In this document: positions 48,601-60,871 of the stretch, piece after piece
Layout: each line of letters starts with the position of its first letter
Numbering within the stretch: position 1 is the first letter of the stretch
NCBI GenBank assembly: GCA_009809945.1
Contig: WTPW01000028.1
Coordinates: 76,423 to 140,422, forward strand
Reading direction: 5' to 3'
Source of the DNA: Gigaspora margarita
Lineage: Eukaryota; Glomeromycota; Glomeromycetes; Diversisporales; Gigasporaceae
Length of the DNA: 64,000 nt
Translations under genes and position numbers: made by a program
Notes under the pieces: generated by a model
Databases searched by the model: none
Told to the model about the DNA's origin: nothing
The model's input: the letters and a program-made list of their open reading frames with translations, nothing else

Positions 48601-49890
48601 GCTTTAATTTCGCACGATTAGATTACCCATAGTATTAAGCNAAAAGCAGGTACTCAAGATCCAAGAGCGATTAAAACATTACCTGGGTCATCAAGCTCAG
48701 AAAGTCTACCTTAACGTGCAGTTCAATGCAACTTTAGCACAGTTGGATTCTGAAGGCGCTTTGATTATTGCTGATTACAAAATGCACATCCTCCCTAAAT
48801 CAGCTCGTGAAACAAAAAGAGATTTTTTTGGTAAAAGGGGATGGGCGTTGCACACGATCCTAGTTTTTAGGAAAATAGAAAGTCTCGATAATCTTTTAGA
48901 AGAATTAGACAAACTCGAAAAACAAAAAATTCAGCAAGCCGAAGAAATTAAAAATGAAACCGTTCCTACAGAAAAAACAAAAAAGATAGCAGTTATGGAA
49001 GAAACTGAAAAAGAAATCAGCAAAGTTAAAAAGGACATTGAAAATAAAGAAAAACAATGTGAGTCTAATGAATTAGACATTCAGGCATTCGACCATTGGT
49101 CGACTGACACAAAGCAGGATGCCTGGTTCACTGCTTCCTCGTTTGAAGCAGTGTTCGAATCGATGGAACAAAGGCCAAAATGGATAACGATAATCTCAGA
49201 TAATGGCGCGCACTACCATAATTCCGAATTAATGACTTTTATTTCATATTGGCACGATTGGTACTCTATTAAAGTCAAGCGATGGTTGTTTTTGGAACCC
49301 GGTGAAGCCAAAACAACCATCGATTCTCATCATGCAAATGTGAATCAAATTTATTTAATTTGATTTTATTTTATTTTGTTTTTTTTTTCTTATTTTTATA
49401 TTTTTTTTTTTTTACTTTTTTAATACTAATTTTTTAATGGCTTTAATTTCGCACGATTAGATTACCCATAGTATTAAGCGATACGTTCGAGTTGGTTTTG
49501 ATGTAGTTGAAGGCGAAGATATAGTAAAAGTGGCTAGAGGTTTGGCCGGAATGTCATTGGCACAAATTATGGTGAATCGTGGCGGCGAAGATAGTGAATC
49601 GGAGATAGAAGATACCGGACAAAATAACAAAAAAAATCCAAAAATCAACAAAAAAAACAAGAGTTAAAACTATATCAGGAATCTCGAAATTTTATTGTTG
49701 GGAATGGCCTGTAGAAGGACCAATAGCTGGATTTATCCGTGCTAAAGGATTACCACACACGGGTTCATGGAAAAATTTTTCCCCAGCAGAAATATCCAAA
49801 TTATGCAATCTTCCTATTACTCGCCCAAAACCAACAATCTCGCACATACAACGCCAACCTCCAGTTGGAACATGTCAATCCCAGCAGTAA
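45658..49890 (+). pseudogene. Transposase-like gene of the 6.3-kb element (DDE-like core), four exons, broken
   Basis: Exons: 45658-46923, 46987-47409, 47574-48500 and, ignoring the duplicated segment, 49461 to ~49890. Introns have GTAAGG..TTAG, GTATAA..CTAG and GTGAAT..TTAG and keep phase 0. The third exon holds the likely catalytic core: ADYKMHILPKSARETKRDFFGK, ISDNGAHYHNSELM and EPGEAKTTIDSHHAN, with acidic residues at D, D and E/D in RNase H-like spacing; a Cys-rich stretch (HCLLYAFGECS..ISRCTNC) precedes it and a Lys/Glu coiled-coil lies between the first two. Breaks: TAA at 47227-47229 (before PNGMK) and a 1-base shift in an A run near 49650, after which KTISGISKFYCWEWP continues to TAA. 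Several unknown bases fall between 45770 and 45825. I know such proteins only as an expanded uncharacterised family in these fungi; transposase is an inference from ends, core and context. Confidence 0.65.
47803..49479. repeat. Exact 838-bp tandem duplication with an N at the junction (probable assembly error)
   Basis: 47803-48640 and 48642-49479 have the same length and, as far as I can read, identical sequence, including long T runs. The only base between them is an unknown (48641). Collapsing the two gives a normal splice from exon 3 (ends 48500) to the exon beginning ATTACCCATAG at 49461. Confidence 0.8.
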
Positions 49891-50228
49891 AAGGTATATT
49901 AAGAAGTTCTAATAAGTTTGGTTCTATTGCACTAACGCATATCAGTTTATTACAGGGTGGTGGTAGTATCGGCTGTGTGTGCTTTGAATATCACCACATT
50001 TCGATTATGTATGAATAATCAAAATCTTAGCGGGTGGGGTGAGAAAATGGGGGTGGGTGAGCTTATAATTGGCTGATATGCGTCAGCGGATTACCTGTTA
50101 AAAAAAATCTGACAATTCACACCAAATTTTAGCTCCTGCGAATAAAATGGCTGAAGATATTGAGATGGAAGGTAAGCCATCAATAAATAATTTCGGCGGA
50201 GCAAACCAAGAAACAAAAAAATGAAAGA

Positions 50229-50980
50229 GGCATTACTAATTTTGCGAATAGAAATTGCAAGCTCCACAGTTGGTAATGATTATAATGGAAAAGAAGATTT
50301 TGAAATGGATGTTGAGTATATTGAACGTGAGAATTATTTTATTCGGGTGCAAATAGAAGCGTGTTTACTTCATTACGGTGAAACGTTCAGATTTTGATTA
50401 ACAGTTTAATCGAGCAACGCAGCTAGTATTGCTCTTTTTTATTTATTTATTTATTGTTACTATTTTTTTTATTTTTTATTTATTATTTTTATATTTATTT
50501 TTTTTTATTATCTTTTTTTTTTGTGGACATTCATTTACTTTTATTTATTTATACACAGAAAATGAGGATGGGTCCATAGAACCACGGGCAAGGTATGATT
50601 TTAGTGGTCTTCAATTCTCCCAACTTTGACTAATGCAAATATTTTAGAAATGTGGAAGAAGAATTTCAAATGGATAAAGGTTGGGCATTCCTGGGCAACT
50701 CAAAATTTGGAAAAAAAGGAGGAGAAAGAATAAAGAAAAAGTAATTGAATTGTTGAAGCAATTTTTTTTGAATGGCAATGTAAATCCTGAGGATAGGTTG
50801 AATGCTCAAGGAATGTATGCAGAGTTAATAGAATTCGTTCGAGCTGGCGAAATCAAAGAAGAAAATGTACCTAAAGTGGGAACAATTCAAAATTGGATAG
50901 GAAGATACTCTCGCGAATTTAATCGTGAAGGAACTTTCGTGGCTCTCCAAAATTTCAATACAGAGGATTCCTCCAATTAA
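50229..50980 (+). pseudogene. Second coding part of the 6.3-kb element
   Basis: Pieces: 50221-50395 (EALLILRIEIASSTVGNDYN, EYIERENYFIRVQIEACLLH), a T-rich probable intron, 50564-50629 (ENEDGSIEPRARYDFSGLQF), then 50650-50980 (KGWAFLGNSKFGKKGGERIK, then after a 1-base shift in an A run near 50735, VIELLKQFFLNGNVNPEDR and VPKVGTIQNWIGRYSREF). The last segment resembles the C-terminal domain that follows the DDE-like core in the same fungal family, so this may be the 3' part of the same gene and not a separate one. Confidence 0.5.
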
Positions 50981-51039
50981 CAAAATAATAAAGAATCTAT
51001 AGATGGTTGTACCATCATTTTTAGAATTCGACAACCACT

Positions 51040-51861
51040 TATTCTTTATTTCATATTAAAGAAAAAAAACAGATCGAATATATCATCTGAAATTACAGCT
51101 ATATACAGAAATGCCTAAATGCCTTTATAAATGCCTTTTTTTTCCCTTGAGAATTACGACACAATTTCTGACTCATGAAATGAAAATAGGGCGAATAATA
51201 CAAATTAGTAAAAGCAACAATAAATGGCGCAGTCAATTGAGAATGAAATAAAACTCACCTTGCACTGTCATTTCTGAATGTTCATATGGTCACGAAAGAT
51301 CTTTTGGTATAGGTCAACTGCTACATATGCACACTCCAGTTTTCGAACTGTTGATCTCTGCTGAATCAATATTATACTTGGTTCTAATTTCTGTTATTCG
51401 TGTCTAATACCGCAAGTCTAAGACCGCAAATCTAATATTGTAGCTTAGCTGTTAGTATGTTCGCTTAAACAATTATATTAGAGTTCTTTCGTCTCAAACC
51501 TGTAGGATTGATGGAATCCACTGATTTTTGAGGTGACGAAAGCATTCTTATTATACTTTGTGTACCTGAATTAGAGTAAGAAAAATCGAAATCGAGAGAT
51601 CATTTGCTAGGAAACTGGCCCGAATGTGCGTGTCTTACTGAGTAAGGTCACTGGTTAATGGGTAAAGAAACTTCAGTTTATGCCAACTGTTCGTATTCAT
51701 TATACGCTATTAAAGTTAGGAATTAAATATTGTTTTTTTTTAAAATAAATATGAACTTAGCTATAAAGCTAAAACTATGTGTTAGAAGGGGTCATTAATT
51801 GATCACTGCCATGTTACCATATACGATTTTGTACCCTTGATCTGTGATTTTCCAATTAAAG
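51040..51861. other. 3' non-coding part of the 6.3-kb element
   Basis: No frame or repeat recognised before the inverted end that finishes at 51861. Confidence 0.4.
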
Positions 51862-52968
51862 TATAAGCTAAATAGCATTGAATAAATAAGTATACAGAAC
51901 TTATAGACCAATTAAATGATACAATAGCTTGTAATTTATAGTTATATTAAGAGTATGAACTTGAATCAAAAATACAATCTAATTAATATTAAATATAACA
52001 GATAACATACCAAGAATTGTAATAATAATAATAAATTGTACAAATACCTTAATGATATTAAGCTGAACCATAAATTATAATAGTAACTAATTTAACGATT
52101 ACCAAATAACCTTTAGAATGTAATTCAAAATTTTGCTTTATATCTACTTTGTGGCATAATTCTGAACCTTTACCTTTTCTATTTGCAAATCCATCATGCT
52201 TAATAGGTGAAACTAATATATTCTCTAAAATCTTCAAAATCAAAAATAATATTTGGGTATTTTGTTAAAATATTGTTGCTCCATTTTTGTAGCACTACTA
52301 TTTTGCTATTTTCTTGCTATAAATCTAAGAAAATAAGATCGTAATTAGTGAGCTTTAGACTCAATTAAATGAATTTAAAAGATTTAACTAAATCATAAAG
52401 GACCTTATAATCAAAAGTAAAAGTATTTATAACTTATTTAATAATTAATTCAACTTATTGAACGCAAAGTGACAGACCAATAAAAATATTCCAAGACAGG
52501 TGCTAATGCTAGACTAAAAGGTTGTATCGACTTATAAAGCATTTGTTACTAAAAGACAAAATGCAAAATATTTTTATATTAAGTGAACATTTTCAAAAAG
52601 AATATAAAAAACCCAAGACAATGCAGAAATCATTCTAGCTCAAAATTTCACCTGTAAAACTGCCCTTTTCACCTTAAAAACTTTCACCTTAAAAGCTTTC
52701 TTGAGAATTCTTAGTATTTGTAAAGTTCCTTCTAATCTAATAGCGAATTTTAAATGAAATTCCTTTAGTAAAGCTGTAATGACAAGGTCCTAGGATATAA
52801 TGCAGCAATGCTTATATTATAGTTATACAAACTAGTTGTTTGAATATGATTATCTGTATCATCTGATTTTGTTTATATTCTTTTGACCAATCAAAATTTT
52901 TAGGTAATTATTTTGAGGGTGACACAATTCATGATCATCACTGGGTTCACTCTTCTTCAAGTATTCTC

Positions 52969-53060
52969 ACTTGTTCATCCTTGAGGTATTCTCTGAGGGC
53001 CACTTGTCTGACACCAAGCTAGCAATGTATTATATTGATTCAAAAAACTACTTTCATAAT
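52969..53060 (-). pseudogene. Kinase-family Cys-motif fragment
   Basis: Minus strand reads NQYNTLLAWCQTSGPQRIPQ then GWTSEN, the same module as in the kinase loci at 8-12 kb and 29.9 kb. It runs directly into the end of the left Merlin copy, so that element landed in or beside a kinase-type sequence. Confidence 0.6.
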
Positions 53061-55780
53061 TAATCTTGGACATAATTAGAATAGTTTTAATCAGCATTAA
53101 TGTTATATGTAACATTCTATATAGCACGATACTATTTCTGCTAGTAATACAAATAGTGATAATTGTGGTGCATCTAGGAGTAAGATCTGCTATCTGGTTT
53201 GTCACAAATTAAGCCTAATTTAGGCCAAAAACAGATAACAGATTGCATTCTAGGAGCATCATTAATTTCAGCTAAGCAAATTACATACGAACGTATGTTG
53301 AGAAAGTGCAAAAATAATAAAGCTATACAACTGACTAATCTAACTAGATAAAACACTATCTAATAATCGTTCAAGGCTTATAAACCTTGAACTGTTAGAC
53401 AGAAAGAAGCGTGGAAGGACCTCGAAATATACTTAGATAGGTCAGATTAATTATAGGGTTACTAAAAAAGAAAAGATTTGCAGAAAAAACTTCAAAAATA
53501 AGCAAAAAAATTACTAAAAATAGAAAAGATCTGTATAAAAAATCTCAAAAATAAGCAAACTCATACCTGACCTATCTATGTATATTTCGGGGTCCTGGCG
53601 TGTAATGACTTGGTCCAGGTCTCAAGGTTCATAGGGTCTTGCTTTGGCTAGAGCACTTACTTGGGTCAGAAACTAGTAACCTGAGTAAATTATTATGGGT
53701 TGGGGTACCAATCTGGGTCATGACCCAGGTCAATATATCATATAGAAAATTGAAAAATTTTAAAGTTAATATTAGTATAATTATCTTTGCATAAATTTTA
53801 TCTTTAAATCTAATTAAGAGAAAAGATTTGAATGCCAATTCTTTATTTAATGTCATGCGCGTACTATTAAAATGCAGTGCTAGAGCACTATATATCAGGC
53901 TTTACTTATTTGTGCTAGTAATACAAACTCCTAAAAAGGTAAATAGCTAAAGCCAGGTACGTTTATAGATTTTTGATTATTTAATTAAAATTAGGCAAGG
54001 GTTAGTTAGGAGTTAGAATTAAAGATTATCTTATAAGTAAAATTGTCTTCCCAGCATTTTTTATTAATGCTTCTAGACAGGTTTAGAAACTCTTTTTTTG
54101 AATTTTTAGCATTTTTTACTTTTTTTCTTTGTTTTTGTCTCGTCAGCCTGATTCATAAAAATCAAATTTTTATGATTTGATTGGCTATTTATTACATGAA
54201 CACACTTGGCTTTAGATGACACCCTAAAAAGGCAACTACCAATTCATGAGTTCAAATTTTGATCGTTCTGGATCAGTTCGACATGAATTCTGAACACATG
54301 TAGAAGAAGAAAAGAGTACTTAAAAAAGGGATTTACTTATTTGTGCCAGTAATACAATCTAAAAAAGGGGGTCATCTAAAGCAGAGTAGAATCATGTGGC
54401 AATTGGCCAATTTAATTATCAAATTTTGATGATCTTTGGTGAAGCAACTAAAAAAGAGAAGCAAAAAATGGCAGTCTAAACCTACTTTGGTATTTTAATT
54501 AAAAATGTCAGAAAGGCAATTTTGCTTATATACTATAAACTAAAACCTTCCTAATCCTAACTTAAGATGACTCTAACACTAAATTTAATTTGATAAAATC
54601 CTTTAATTATAAAATAATGTCCATATGCAAATGTAATCTTTATGTGAAATAATTGGAAATCTTGCATATGTATGCATATAATTTGAGATGATAAGGATTA
54701 TAATTATCGCTATCGTGTATCTGGTATGCAAATGTGAACTTTGTGCGAAATGATTGAACAACCTTGCATACATGTATATAGGATTTGAAATGCTAACTTT
54801 ATAATGATTATGATTAATTATGTAATAATATAATTATAATTTAATAACTGTGATTTTTAAATAAATTCAAACCCAAAATGATAACCTTGCACAAGTGAGG
54901 TTTTAATGTGATAATATTGAACAATCTTACATTTAAAATGCATGAGTTTATAGGATTTAAGATAGGTTTAAAAAAATTTATGAATATTGCTTTAATTAGG
55001 AATACCAATAACGTATCAGTATTGTTGTTAATAATGTAATAATATCATCATAATATAGGATTTGTGAATTAAAAGTCAATGCATGAAAATTGAGGTAAAG
55101 GAGAATTAAGAATACAGAAACAACAAGTTATTTTTCTTTGATTTTTTAAAAGTCGATTTTCATCTATAATGATACCTGTACCAAATGTAGTCTTTATACG
55201 ATAAATTGGACAATTTAGCATTAATATGTCATAAGTTTGTAAAATTAAAAATGCTAATGTTATAATGATTATAGTTATCATATAACTGTTATATAATTGA
55301 TGTTGTAATAGTATAATTTAATATTTGTGGATTTATAATCAAATGTGTAGTTATTATTATTCATTATAGGAATGTTAATAACATGGTATGTATTATCAGA
55401 ATAGAAATGACATTTATGTTAAAAATTTTATTTTTTTTGTAATAATTTATCTGTTACAGATTAACTCTACAATACCAATATGAACTAACTAAGCTTAATA
55501 GTTATTTGTATTACTAATGTGAACTATCCAACCTCAATAAAAAATTAAAATATTCTGTTGCAAACTATCTATAACTAAATACTGCGATAGCCAAAAATAG
55601 TAGTTATATTATTAATATACTTATTAATTGATTATAAAATTTGAAATTATTGATTATTATACAATTGCCAGATCTGTAATTATTGTGACATTTTTGATCT
55701 TATGTATAATTAATAAAACGATTGTCAAATTTGTGAATGGACCAATTTTTTTTAATATATTGAGTGTTAATGTATTATAG
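53061..55780. other. Spacer between the two inverted Merlin copies; no gene seen
   Basis: Contains one clear palindromic MITE-like element at 53419-53592 (CCTCGAAATATACTTAGATAGGTCAG-type arms, the right arm complementary) and, around 54480-54600, sequence weakly similar to the MITE family of 27982 and 63471. Otherwise AT-rich without coding signals. Confidence 0.5.
53419..53592. mobile_element. Palindromic MITE-like element
   Basis: Left arm TCGAAATATACTTAGATAGG and right arm CCTATCTATGTATATTTCGG. The middle has a duplicated 'GAAAAGAT(T/C)TG' and 'AAAATAAGCAAA' pair. Confidence 0.6.
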
Positions 55781-57129
55781 GGGACACTTGAAGAAGAGTG
55801 AACCCAGTGATGATCATGAATTGTGTCACCCTCAAAATAATTACCTAAAAATTTTGATTGGTCAAAAGAATATAAACAAAATTAGATGATACAGATAATC
55901 ATATACAAACAACTAGTTTGTATAACTATAATGTAAGCATTGCTGCATTATTTTCCAGGACCATGTCATTACAGCTTTACTAAAGGAATTTTATTCAAAC
56001 TTCGCTATTAGATTAGAAGGAACTTTACGAATACTAAGAATTCTCAAGAAAGCTTTTAATCAAAAGTTTTTAAGGTGAAAAAGGCAGTTTTACAGGTGAA
56101 ATTTTGAGCTAGAACGATTTCTGCATCATCTTGGAGTTTTTTATATTCTTTTTGAAAATGTTCACTTAATACAAAATATATTGCATTTTGTCTTTTAGTG
56201 ACAAATTCTTTATAAGTCAATTACAACCTTTCAGTCTAGCATTAGCACCTGTCTTGAAATATTTTCATTGGTCTGTCACTTTGTGTTCAACGAGTTGAAT
56301 TAATTATTAAATAAGTTATGCAATACTTTTACTTTTTAATTATGAGGTTCTTTATGATTTTGTTAAATCTTTTAAAATTCATTTAATTGAGTCTAAAGCT
56401 CACTAATTACGATCTTATTTTCTTAGTTTAAAGTCAAAAAAATAGCAAAATAGTAGTGCTACAAAAATGGAGCAATGATATTTTAACAAAACACCCAAAT
56501 ATTATTTTCAATTTTGAAGATTTTAGAGAATATATTAGTTTCACCTATTAAACATGATGGATTTGCAAATAGAAAGAGTAAAGGTTCAGAATTATGCTAC
56601 AAAGTAGATATTAAGCAAAATTTTGAATTATATTCTAAAGATTATTTGGTAATCATTAAATTAGTTACTATTATAATTTATGGATTGGTATAATATCATT
56701 AAGATATTTGTACATTTTATTATTATTATTAAAATTCTTGGTATGTTATCTGTTATATTTAATATTAATTAGATAGTATTTTGATTCAAGTTCATACTCT
56801 TAATATAACTATGAATTACAAGCTATTGTATCATTTAATTGGTCTATAAGTTCTGTATACTTATTTATTCAATACTATTTAGCTTATATAGGGCATAAAT
56901 TCAATTTTTTTTTAAAAGTAAAATTATATATATATTGTTTGTACAAAGTGCAATTTGAGAATAAAAATTTATAAAAAAGTTCTTTTTGAAACAGAATAGT
57001 AATTAACAAAAATAGTTTTAAAAATTTTGATATGCATCTAGTATTACATTGACGATATCTAAAAATTATTAAAAGTAAGTGTGTGAATTAAATTTAAATT
57101 CTGCTTGATTTTTTTATTTAAAACTATTA

Positions 57130-58040
57130 ATTATCTCTTTTAAACTTCCCCATATAATTTTATATGTTCTACTAACTTATTGAATGCATCACTTTCATTC
57201 TGAGCAAATTATCATCTCCATATATATTCCAAAAAGTAAGCATCATATAAGTCTTTGACTGTTCTGTATTGTAGAAGTGAAGTTTTTATTGCATGCTAAG
57301 TTGATTCAATTGTGTTTGTGTGAATTTCTGTTTCAGAATCTTTAAAGTATTTCAAATGATTGACAGTTCCATGTTTTCACTCATACTTTTTAAAGTCTTC
57401 AGTCTGATAAGCAAACCAATAGTCACTGTAAATCATAGTACCTTTTTTTAGCATACTCTTCTAAAATTTTAGTTAATGTTTCTTTGGTACAATTAGGCAC
57501 TGTCACCAAGAACATCTTACCTGAATCTCTTTCAACCCTACCAAACACCCACTGTCCATCTACCCTCTTACCTTTGTTAAATTTTTGCTTACCAAATTTA
57601 CTTTATCGATTTCAACAATTTTATCTTCACCTCCAATTTTTAGATTTTGTTTATTCATTAGAGCTACACTATATACATCACGACAAAAATTATACCAATC
57701 TACTATTGTACTAGCACTAACATTACTCTCAGCAACAGCAAATTTTTGGGGCAGTTTATAAGACCAACAGAATATGATTTTAGCAATTTGGGCTAGAGAT
57801 AATTTAGAATAAGTTATCCATGTATCTGATCTTATAGTAGTTGAAAAACCACAAGCAGTTTTTGAGGTGCAGGCCCATTTTTGATTATCAATGTTGGAAC
57901 AATCTTTTGTTTTGTGCATGGGGCTTTCACATTTTTTACAAAAACGAATTTGAGAAAGAATTTCAAGTTCTTCAAAAAATTCTACAGAATGCTCAGTATC
58001 TTGTGTATTAAGGTAAATATCACTATAATTTTTTACTAGA
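57130..58040 (-). pseudogene. ISXO2-like (Merlin) DDE transposase, right copy, decayed
   Basis: Minus strand: MHKTKDCSNIDNQKWACTSK then TACGFSTT, FCWSYKLPQKFAVAESN, FCRDVYSVALMNKQN, GGEDKIVEID, where one base is lost and the frame leaves the family. Later pieces in other frames read YSDYWFAYQTEDF, HGTVNHLKYF and HTNTIEST. Here the first Asp (VEID) and the Tyr before SDYW are intact, unlike the left copy, but this copy has frameshifts near 57605 and in an A run near 57450. Confidence 0.8.
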
Positions 58041-58476
58041 GCTGATGATGAAATATATGTTATAATTTTTTAGAAAATTTGAAGATAATAAGAGCTTGAG
58101 TTAGATTATTTTAATCTGTTTTGAAATTTTATTAGTTTTATTTGCATGTCTTTAATATTTTTAAAAAATACTAGAAATTTGCAATCATGTAGACTTATTA
58201 ATTTTGTGCAATGATATGTGTTTATTAATTTTTTTTCTATTTAATTATGGTGTTCTCAAATATCTTTAATGAAGCTTATAAAGAATCTGATTAACTAGTT
58301 GATCAATCAAGTTCTTTGTTGAGCATTTGAGAACACTATTTATACTAATTTTTTTTTTTAAAAAAAATAGAATTGATCTTATCAAATTACAACTCAGAAT
58401 TCAAGAAAACTTAACAATATAGACATATTTTTTTAATATTGGAAGTATTCTATTGAATTTTTTTTTTTTTTTTTTT

Positions 58477-59300
58477 AGTTTTACAACCGAGACCTTGCTC
58501 TTTATTTCATTTGCTTTAAATTATTACAAAGAAAACAACAAAACGAAAATAATATACAGCGTTGAGAGAAAAGAACTTGGGCTACTTTACCCGTGGCCTA
58601 ATTGTTGGCTGGAATGGTTCTAATAACCACCAGACTTCTAAAATAAAATTGCTAACATCATAACAACTATTCCTCCCACAGCGGCCAAGGTCCGGCAATG
58701 TTATACTAATAGTAGTATGGATCTTACTACTTTCAATTAAAGAGCTTCTAGAATTTTCTCCAGTGGTTCCTCTGTTAGACCCCGATTGATAGTCCACGTG
58801 GTGACTCAGGCCACTCATAACATCAGCTCAAATTCAGTAGGTGCCTCTCCGATTTGGTAAGTATAACCACTGTCAATCTTTCGGAGGGGGTAAACCAAAA
58901 TCCCCACTTTTTGAAAATTTTTTCAATAAAAACGAAACTGACGACACCAAGCAAAGGAACTTCCCACTTGTACTAAAGAAGGTAGGTCTTCCGGTATAGT
59001 CCAATCCAATGGTAGAATGGCCCAAGACTTCTTTCTGGTGAGTAATAAACTCTAGACTTGTTAGCAGGTAGTCTATTAACTTTACCTCTAAACGACAAGC
59101 GTCGGTTGTTGTTTGGTGAGTGATAAACTCTAAGGCTGTTAGCAGATACTCAATTAGCTATATCTCTAAATAACAGCTGCCTCGTTGTTTTTGTTGTCTA
59201 TTAGGTTATCTACAGTTTTTTCAAAACTTTAACGACAGAATTTTGGTGCATTTGTTGGTACAAGTGATCGGTGGTAAGAGTTTGGGTGATCCTTTTTTTT
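58477..59300 (-). mobile_element. Poly(A)-tailed retrocopy of an unidentified transcript
   Basis: In the minus direction the body runs 59300 to 58477 and ends with AATAAA (58506-58501) about 24 nt before a long A run. GAATTTTTTTT lies on both sides (about 58455 and 59301-59311), and the left Merlin copy has a single GAATTTTTTTTGTTATAA at the matching place near 43943. The body is richer in GC than the surroundings. It has only a 78-codon frame (58818-58582) of unknown type, so it may be a non-coding RNA copy, a SINE or an old processed gene. Confidence 0.65.
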
Positions 59301-60542
59301 GAATTTTTTTTTGTTATAATTTATTCATACTTATCTTTTTTATTTTTTCCATGAATTCAAGAATATCTACAAATTTACTATATTTCGTGAAATAATATTC
59401 ATAATATTAAAGAATTATTTTATTTAAAAATAATCTACATATCATTGAAATAGCTTCTTTTTATATTTCAAAATATTATATATGCTTGAATTAGCAATTA
59501 ATCAAAAGGACTGGCCCAATCTTTGGATGGACAGATCAACTAACAGCCCTAGTGGGTATATGTTGTAGTAAATTGTCACTTGGTGTGATTAGCAAAATAA
59601 CTTCTTTTTATTAACAATTAATGTCTGAATAGAAGAGCTTCTATACTTAACTATCTATAATAAGCCTAATGTAAAATATAAATATAGAAAGTGAACACAT
59701 CAGCAAAATAACGATATTGAACATATTGAGTAGCAATTTTTATATAGATAAGGTAGACTGCCCTATTTCTGCAAACCACCCTATTTCTGCAAATTTTCTT
59801 TTTTTTTTGTTACTGCGCCATTTTTTAGACCAATTCATATGATTTGTTAATAAATAGCTCTAGTATATAACATATTCAATCAAACTCTACTATATTACAT
59901 ATTTATTGCATCATCGCCATATCAATTAATAATTTAATTGATTATCTACTCAGCTCAAATTTCTTTAACCAAAAATTTTTAGCGCTATTTCTAATTTATT
60001 TGATACAATTTACTCTTATTTTATTTACCTAAATACAAAGAAATGTCAAAATTGGTTAAAGTCGGTTCAGATAAAAAAAAAATAAAAAAAATAGATATAT
60101 ATAAAAAAAAAAAAAGCACTTATCTTAAAAAGGTTCCGGATCAACCAATTGTCCTAATTTTTATTGTGCAAATTGAGAAGTATGTATGTAGTACGTATGT
60201 ACGTACATATGTATACAAAAGTCACAAAAGCAAAGTATTTTCTTTTTCTTTGTTTGTTTGTAGCCAATGAATAAAAAAAATCAAATTTTTTTCTACACTA
60301 TATATATAAATTCAAGATCTTCTTAACTTTATCTCCAAACTACTTTAAATTTTTGATGCTGTTTTTTGTCTTTATTTTATCTACTAACTTATGTATACTG
60401 TGAATATTGCGAATATTATGAATTTATAAATGATTAAAACATAAGAAAAGGTTCGAGAAAAAAAAATAAAAAAAAAACAAAAAAAAATAGAAAAAAATAA
60501 AAAAAAATACTAAATTAAAAAACCTTACGATCATTTATTTTA

Positions 60543-60692
60543 GGGCTGTGTCATTAATCACCTGATTATTTTTTATCAGAGCCTACCCCCATCCCTCTTC
60601 TTTAATATATATATAGTCAGGTTCTTATATATAATTTCAACTTTTTTTACCCCCTCCCCCCCTAAAAAATCACCTGATTTTTGTCACTCCCC
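60543..60692. mobile_element. Harbinger-like MITE, copy 5, nested in the pogo element
   Basis: 150 bp flanked by TTA (60540-60542, 60693-60695). Begins GGGCTGTGTCATTAATCACC and ends TTTTTGTCACTCCCC. It lies upstream of the transposase start. Confidence 0.75.
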
Positions 60693-60871
60693 TTACCTGA
60701 TTATTTTTTGTACCCGATCTTTCTTTATACCTAATGATATTTGTACGTACGTGTATGTATACATTTTATTCAATCATTTTTTTGTTCGTGACACATATAA
60801 AATATTACGCACATGTATTTTATTGTATTGTGGTCTATTTTTTTTTTTTTTAGCACTGTAACTAAAAAAAA

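Larger units (their letters stand above)
45518..51861 (+). mobile_element. 6.3-kb DNA transposon of unassigned superfamily
   Basis: It sits inside the left Merlin copy; the right copy is uninterrupted at the equivalent site (near 56880). TATA flanks it at 45514-45517 and 51862-51865, a candidate 4-bp duplication. Inverted ends: TTAATTGGAAAATC..AAGGGTACAAAAT near 45539 and its complement ending at 51861; the left side has ~20 extra bp outside the repeat, so that boundary is less certain. It carries a spliced transposase-like gene (45658-49890) and a second coding piece (50229-50980). Confidence 0.65.
42541..52968. mobile_element. Merlin-type element, left copy (interrupted by a 6.3-kb transposon)
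   Basis: 42541-45517 and 51866-52968 together match the inverted complement of 55781-64000 (minus its own insertions). The right end carries GATCATCACTGGGTTCACTC then TTCTTCAAG, the inverted form of the end at 55781. It encodes a decayed ISXO2-like transposase at 44410-45288. The left limit is at least the point where the window's other copy runs out (42541 pairs with 64000) and may reach 40807. Confidence 0.7.

Noticed and set aside
58845-58870. U1 snRNA-like 5' sequence (ATACTTACC) on the minus strand of the retrocopy
   Set aside because: Only about nine bases agree, it is not at the start of the copy, and the rest bears no resemblance to U1.
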